Below, piece after piece: positions 61,011-64,000 of a stretch of 64,000 nt of DNA. The stretch is from Diplocarpon mali (Eukaryota; Ascomycota; Leotiomycetes; Helotiales; Drepanopezizaceae). The stretch spans positions 143,730-207,729 of the forward strand of contig JAENRP010000048.1 of the NCBI GenBank assembly GCA_024741835.1, written 5' to 3'. The stretch's first letter is position 1. The number at the start of each line of letters is the position of its first letter. The notes below the pieces were generated by a model that made no database searches, was not told the origin of the DNA, and saw nothing but the letters and a program-made list of their open reading frames with translations. A program made the translations under genes and the position numbers.

Positions 61011-63411
61011 AGTACTAATTTTATAAATAGGAACTGCAGCTTTAGGGCATTTGCAAATAGGGTCAGATTATAGTTGATTTATATTAGACTGTTTTCCTAA
61101 ATCTAGCTTAATCATAGGCAGGGGCGCTGGCCTAGTAATAGTAATAGGGATCTCGCGCTTAGCTAAAGCTATTAAATTAATATAGGACTGTCTTCTATTG
61201 ATCTATTGAGCTTCGTCTATAGCTATTTCTCATTCTTTGCGATTGATATTAGCTTAATAATTGGATCGGATCCAAAGTCCTTTAAAAGGGGGAAGACGAA
61301 TAACAATTTCCTTTGCGAATTAAGGAGATAAGGGATAATACAAAGGCTATAAGAATCGGTTTTCCTTTAGGTTAAGTTTGAGTTAGAATCGGCGTATCTA
61401 TTTGACTTTAATAATAGTATCGCGCTAGCTAAGGTCGAGAATAACCTAAGGGCAGTTGTAAATACGCCTTCTATCAATTGTTAAGTAAAAGCGTATATAG
61501 TGCATAGCTTGCGCGCAAATAGTATTTTAAAATCTATAAATAGGAATAAGGGCTGGAAGAGGAAGAATTTTAAAGCTAATTGCTCTTAAAAGATATATAG
61601 AAAGGGAACGATTTAAAAACAGGTAATTAAGGGCTTTAGTATCTGCTAAAGCTAATAATGATACTCTAAGTCCATTTATACTAATAGTATAAGAGGTTAG
61701 AAATTGCTTCCCTCTTATTAAAGAGTTAAGATCTAGCTTTAATAAGTTGCACTTTCGCAAGCCTAAGTAGGAGTCTTTTCCTAGGCCTCTTTGTTTTCCT
61801 AATCTTCCTCTATTTTAACCCTATTCTTAGTTAAGTCCAAAGTCGGATTAGCTTCCTTTATATCTTTTAAGGCATTAATCTTACCTATAGAAGGGCACTT
61901 GGTCTTATAGTAACTAGTTTTACCATAGGTCTAGTAGGTAGCTTGCTTAAAGGGTAAAGTAAGAGAATTAGCCTTAGCTAGCGTATCTTAGCGAAAAGGG
62001 GTAGTCGGCTTTAGGGCTAGTATCCCAGAAGCTCAGGTAGTACTTCCAGCGCTTGGACCGCGAGCGGTCTTATTAAAGAGCGAACCGGATATCTTCTAAT
62101 ATAATACTAAGGTCGCTTTGCTTCTAGTCGAAGGGTTAAGAAGTTGGTTACTTCGGCGTTCAGTATCAAAGGCATTCAATTAGTTAACTATAATAGTATA
62201 GTCCTTCCCTTAGGAGGCCTTAGCTAAAGCGCAAGCAGATCTAAGCTAAGGGGTAATCTTATTCTATATAAAGAAGAACTACTTAGATCTTAAGACCTCT
62301 CCTTAGATTATAGCAGATTAGAATCGGGCTTGAAACTAAGGAAAAGTTTCTTTAGAATAACCGGCTTCTCTTATATAGAGGTAGTAGAAAGTAGATTGGA
62401 ATAGGTCTACCTCTTAGCTAGTTAAAAAGTAACTACTTAGCAGTTCTACTATTTTTTAACAGTTTCGAAAGGGGTTAGTCTCTAAGAGGTACTAAGGTTT
62501 GAGGTACATTTAAGCTTATCCTATAGTAGATCCCTAAATAAGGGCTTAGCGAGCTCGCTCATTCGGGTATAGGTCGGCGTTAACTTACAATCGGTCTCGG
62601 ACTAAAGCTAACTATTGCTTATATATTAAAGAGGTTCTATTATTAAAGGGGGTGATCTTTTCAATTAGCTGAATTTTTAGCCATTTTATATCTATATCAA
62701 CTTCTAAAGGAGGCTAAGTCTTACTTTATTAAAGGTAGGTGGATTCTCGCTCAATAGTCTAATATACGCGCTAAGCCGTTTCTTAACTTTGATAAGCTAG
62801 GGTCTTTAGGCTAAAGATAGCCTAGGCAATCCTGCTAATCTCGCTTTGCAATTGTCGATTAGATTAATCTTAGCATTATAAGGATTCCTTTAAACCTAAG
62901 ACTATTCCTTATAAGACGTTCGGGTTCGAAAAGTCTTATTTATCTTAGTTGGCTCGGCTATAGCATTATAGTCTCTTGCCCTTAGCAGTAGAGGAAGGTC
63001 CAGCCCTAAGGGCTAGGGTAAGGGTACTTCCTATAGAAGCTGGTTTCTTAAATAAACTAGGTATATTCTGTATCTGCTGACTTCTGGCTAGTAGGGAATT
63101 CATTTTACCGATTTTAGTTTTAGTAGTAATTCGGTTAAAAAGGGGTTCTATAGAAAAAGGGTTTTAATAGCGTAGTGCTCTCTTAACTTCTGCCTATAGC
63201 GCTTTTACAAAAGGAGTAGTTAAGAAAATCCGGCTAATAAAAGCGTTCTTCGATTATACTAGTTAATAAGCTATACTCAAGCTCCCAGTTTGTCTAAGAG
63301 ATCTCTAGGATCCTGACTCTATCGAAAGTTGAAATAATCGCAAATCGATTTTTCAAAAGGGTAAGATATTATTAAAAGCTGTCCTTAGTAAAGAAGAACT
63401 TCTTCGTTTAA
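61011..63411 (-). pseudogene. gag: gag and protease part of element 4
   Basis: Minus strand from the 5' LTR. A zinc knuckle is recognisable near 61935-61880, but its first two cysteine positions read Tyr (TYGKTSYYKTKCP), as expected from TGC to TAC. A protease-like stretch with LLALADTKALNYLF is within 61760-61527. The coding region then runs into the element 5 insertion at 61010. Many stops elsewhere. Confidence 0.7.
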
Positions 63412-63718
63412 TATAATAATACAGAACCGCCAAAGTGCAAGATTAAGTATAGAAGTAAGAAGTGGTATAAAAGGCGTATTCTATAGGTCTAATACAAAGG
63501 AAACGAAGAAGTTAGAGAACCCTCCTTAGGAGAGAGCCCTTCTTCCTTATATACATAGTAGTTAAGAGCTCTATTGCCCGCTTATATAATATTATATAAG
63601 AATATCCTTTTATACCTTTAGGGTCGATTCGAGAAAACCCTATATCGAATCGAGATTGTAAAACCTTAGAACGCCGTACTCCCAGGTAATTGCACTAAGT
63701 GGAGGTGCAGCCGTTATA
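63412..63718 (-). repeat. 5' LTR of element 4
   Basis: 307 bp. The left terminus reads TATAAT where the other LTR has TGTAAC, and the right terminus GTTATA, all by transitions. Followed by CTATA, the target duplication. Confidence 0.9.
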
Positions 63719-63723
63719 CTATA

Positions 63724-64000
63724 GTCCTGGCTTAAGAGTCATTTTCACGAATTTTACTTATAATCCTAGCTTAAGAGTCTATCTATTCTCCTTATCCTCG
63801 CTTAATTATATTAAGGCAAAGAGTGCACTTTCTTTAAAGGAACCTACTTATAAGTCTAGCCTAAGAGTCAATTTTTATAATATCACTTTTAAGATAATAT
63901 AAAGTCTATCTTTAATTTTAACTTTAAAGATCACTTTATAATTATTATTTATAAACTATATAAATTAATTATTAAAAACTCTTATATAATTTAACTTTAT
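63724..64000 (-). mobile_element. Copia-like element 3, right part
   Basis: Continuation of the sequence left of 40394. The first 16 bases complete the palindrome copy begun at 40392-40398, and two more copies follow at 63756-63778 and 63846-63868, spaced 39 and 90 bp in the rejoined sequence. The last 100 bases are AT-rich with no readable domain. The element runs out of the window. Confidence 0.7.

Larger units (their letters stand above)
40399..63718 (-). mobile_element. Ty3/Gypsy chromovirus, element 4, split by element 5
   Basis: Two 307-bp LTRs (40399-40705 and 63412-63718) in direct orientation, flanked by the 5-bp duplication CTATA (40394-40398 and 63719-63723). LTR ends are TGTAAC and GTTACA with transition changes. 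A polypurine tract at 40706-40720 (minus-strand sense AAAGGGGGGAGGTAG) puts the 3' LTR on the left. Removing the nested element 5 and its duplicated GCATT leaves about 7.6 kb, a normal Gypsy size. Gag and protease lie at 63411-61011, RT through chromodomain at 45283-42060. Highly mutated and inactive. Confidence 0.9.

Noticed and set aside
62046..62068. A 29th palindrome copy (GGACCGCGAG core)
   Set aside because: Only the right arm matches well. The left arm and spacing deviate, so it is not counted, though on the minus strand it reads TARGPSAG.

Overview
The window looks like nuclear DNA of a filamentous ascomycete (Pezizomycotina). The evidence is protein genes with 50-190 bp GT-AG introns, TIM22, an AzgA-type purine permease, fungal-specific families (DUF3716, DUF4048-like, UPF0658), and a long AT-rich transposon block whose sense codons have been turned into TAA/TAG by G:C to A:T transitions, as repeat-induced point mutation (RIP) does. 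I cannot fix the class or species. There are two assembly gaps (17197-17208 and 42002-42050).

Positions 1 to about 22.85 kb are a gene-bearing segment. In order it holds a DUF3716 protein (-), a decayed UPF0658 Golgi membrane protein (-), a peroxisomal glycolate/lactate-oxidase-like FMN enzyme (+), a DUF4048-like coiled-coil protein (-), a DNA-ligase-related protein whose catalytic core appears to be missing (+), mitochondrial TIM22 (-) and an AzgA purine transporter (-). After these come about 3 kb of microsatellites, homopolymers and a 13-bp AT minisatellite. The genes do not form an obvious pathway or cluster.

From about 22.85 kb to the end there is no host gene, only nested degenerate LTR retrotransposons. 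(1) A Ty3/Gypsy chromovirus on + (23482-30517, 235-bp LTRs, target duplication ATAAC) sits inside (2) an older, heavily decayed Gypsy-like element on + (remnants to about 36.65 kb). (3) A Ty1/Copia-like element on - (about 36.95-40.40 kb, resuming at 63.72 kb) is split by (4) a Gypsy chromovirus on - (40399-63718, 307-bp LTRs, target duplication CTATA). That one is itself split by (5) a 15.7-kb Gypsy element on - (45289-61005, 244-bp LTRs, apparent target duplication GCATT). I derived these boundaries by matching the LTRs and target duplications by eye.

Two things stand out. First, a near-palindromic sequence of exactly 23 bp (arms ACTCGCGGGC and GCTCGCGAGT around 3 bases) occurs 28 times, only inside the coding parts of elements 1, 3 and 5. 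It is almost always in one codon phase, reading roughly T-R-x-P-x-P-R-V, and a tandem array has spacings that are all multiples of three. One copy was cut in two by insertion of element 4. This is the best candidate for an undescribed system: a tiny in-frame palindromic unit spreading through retrotransposon polyproteins. Second, element 5 carries two tandem paralogous reading frames of about 1.1 thousand codons each, between pol and its 3' LTR, that I do not recognise. They hold the 23-bp unit at three matching positions.
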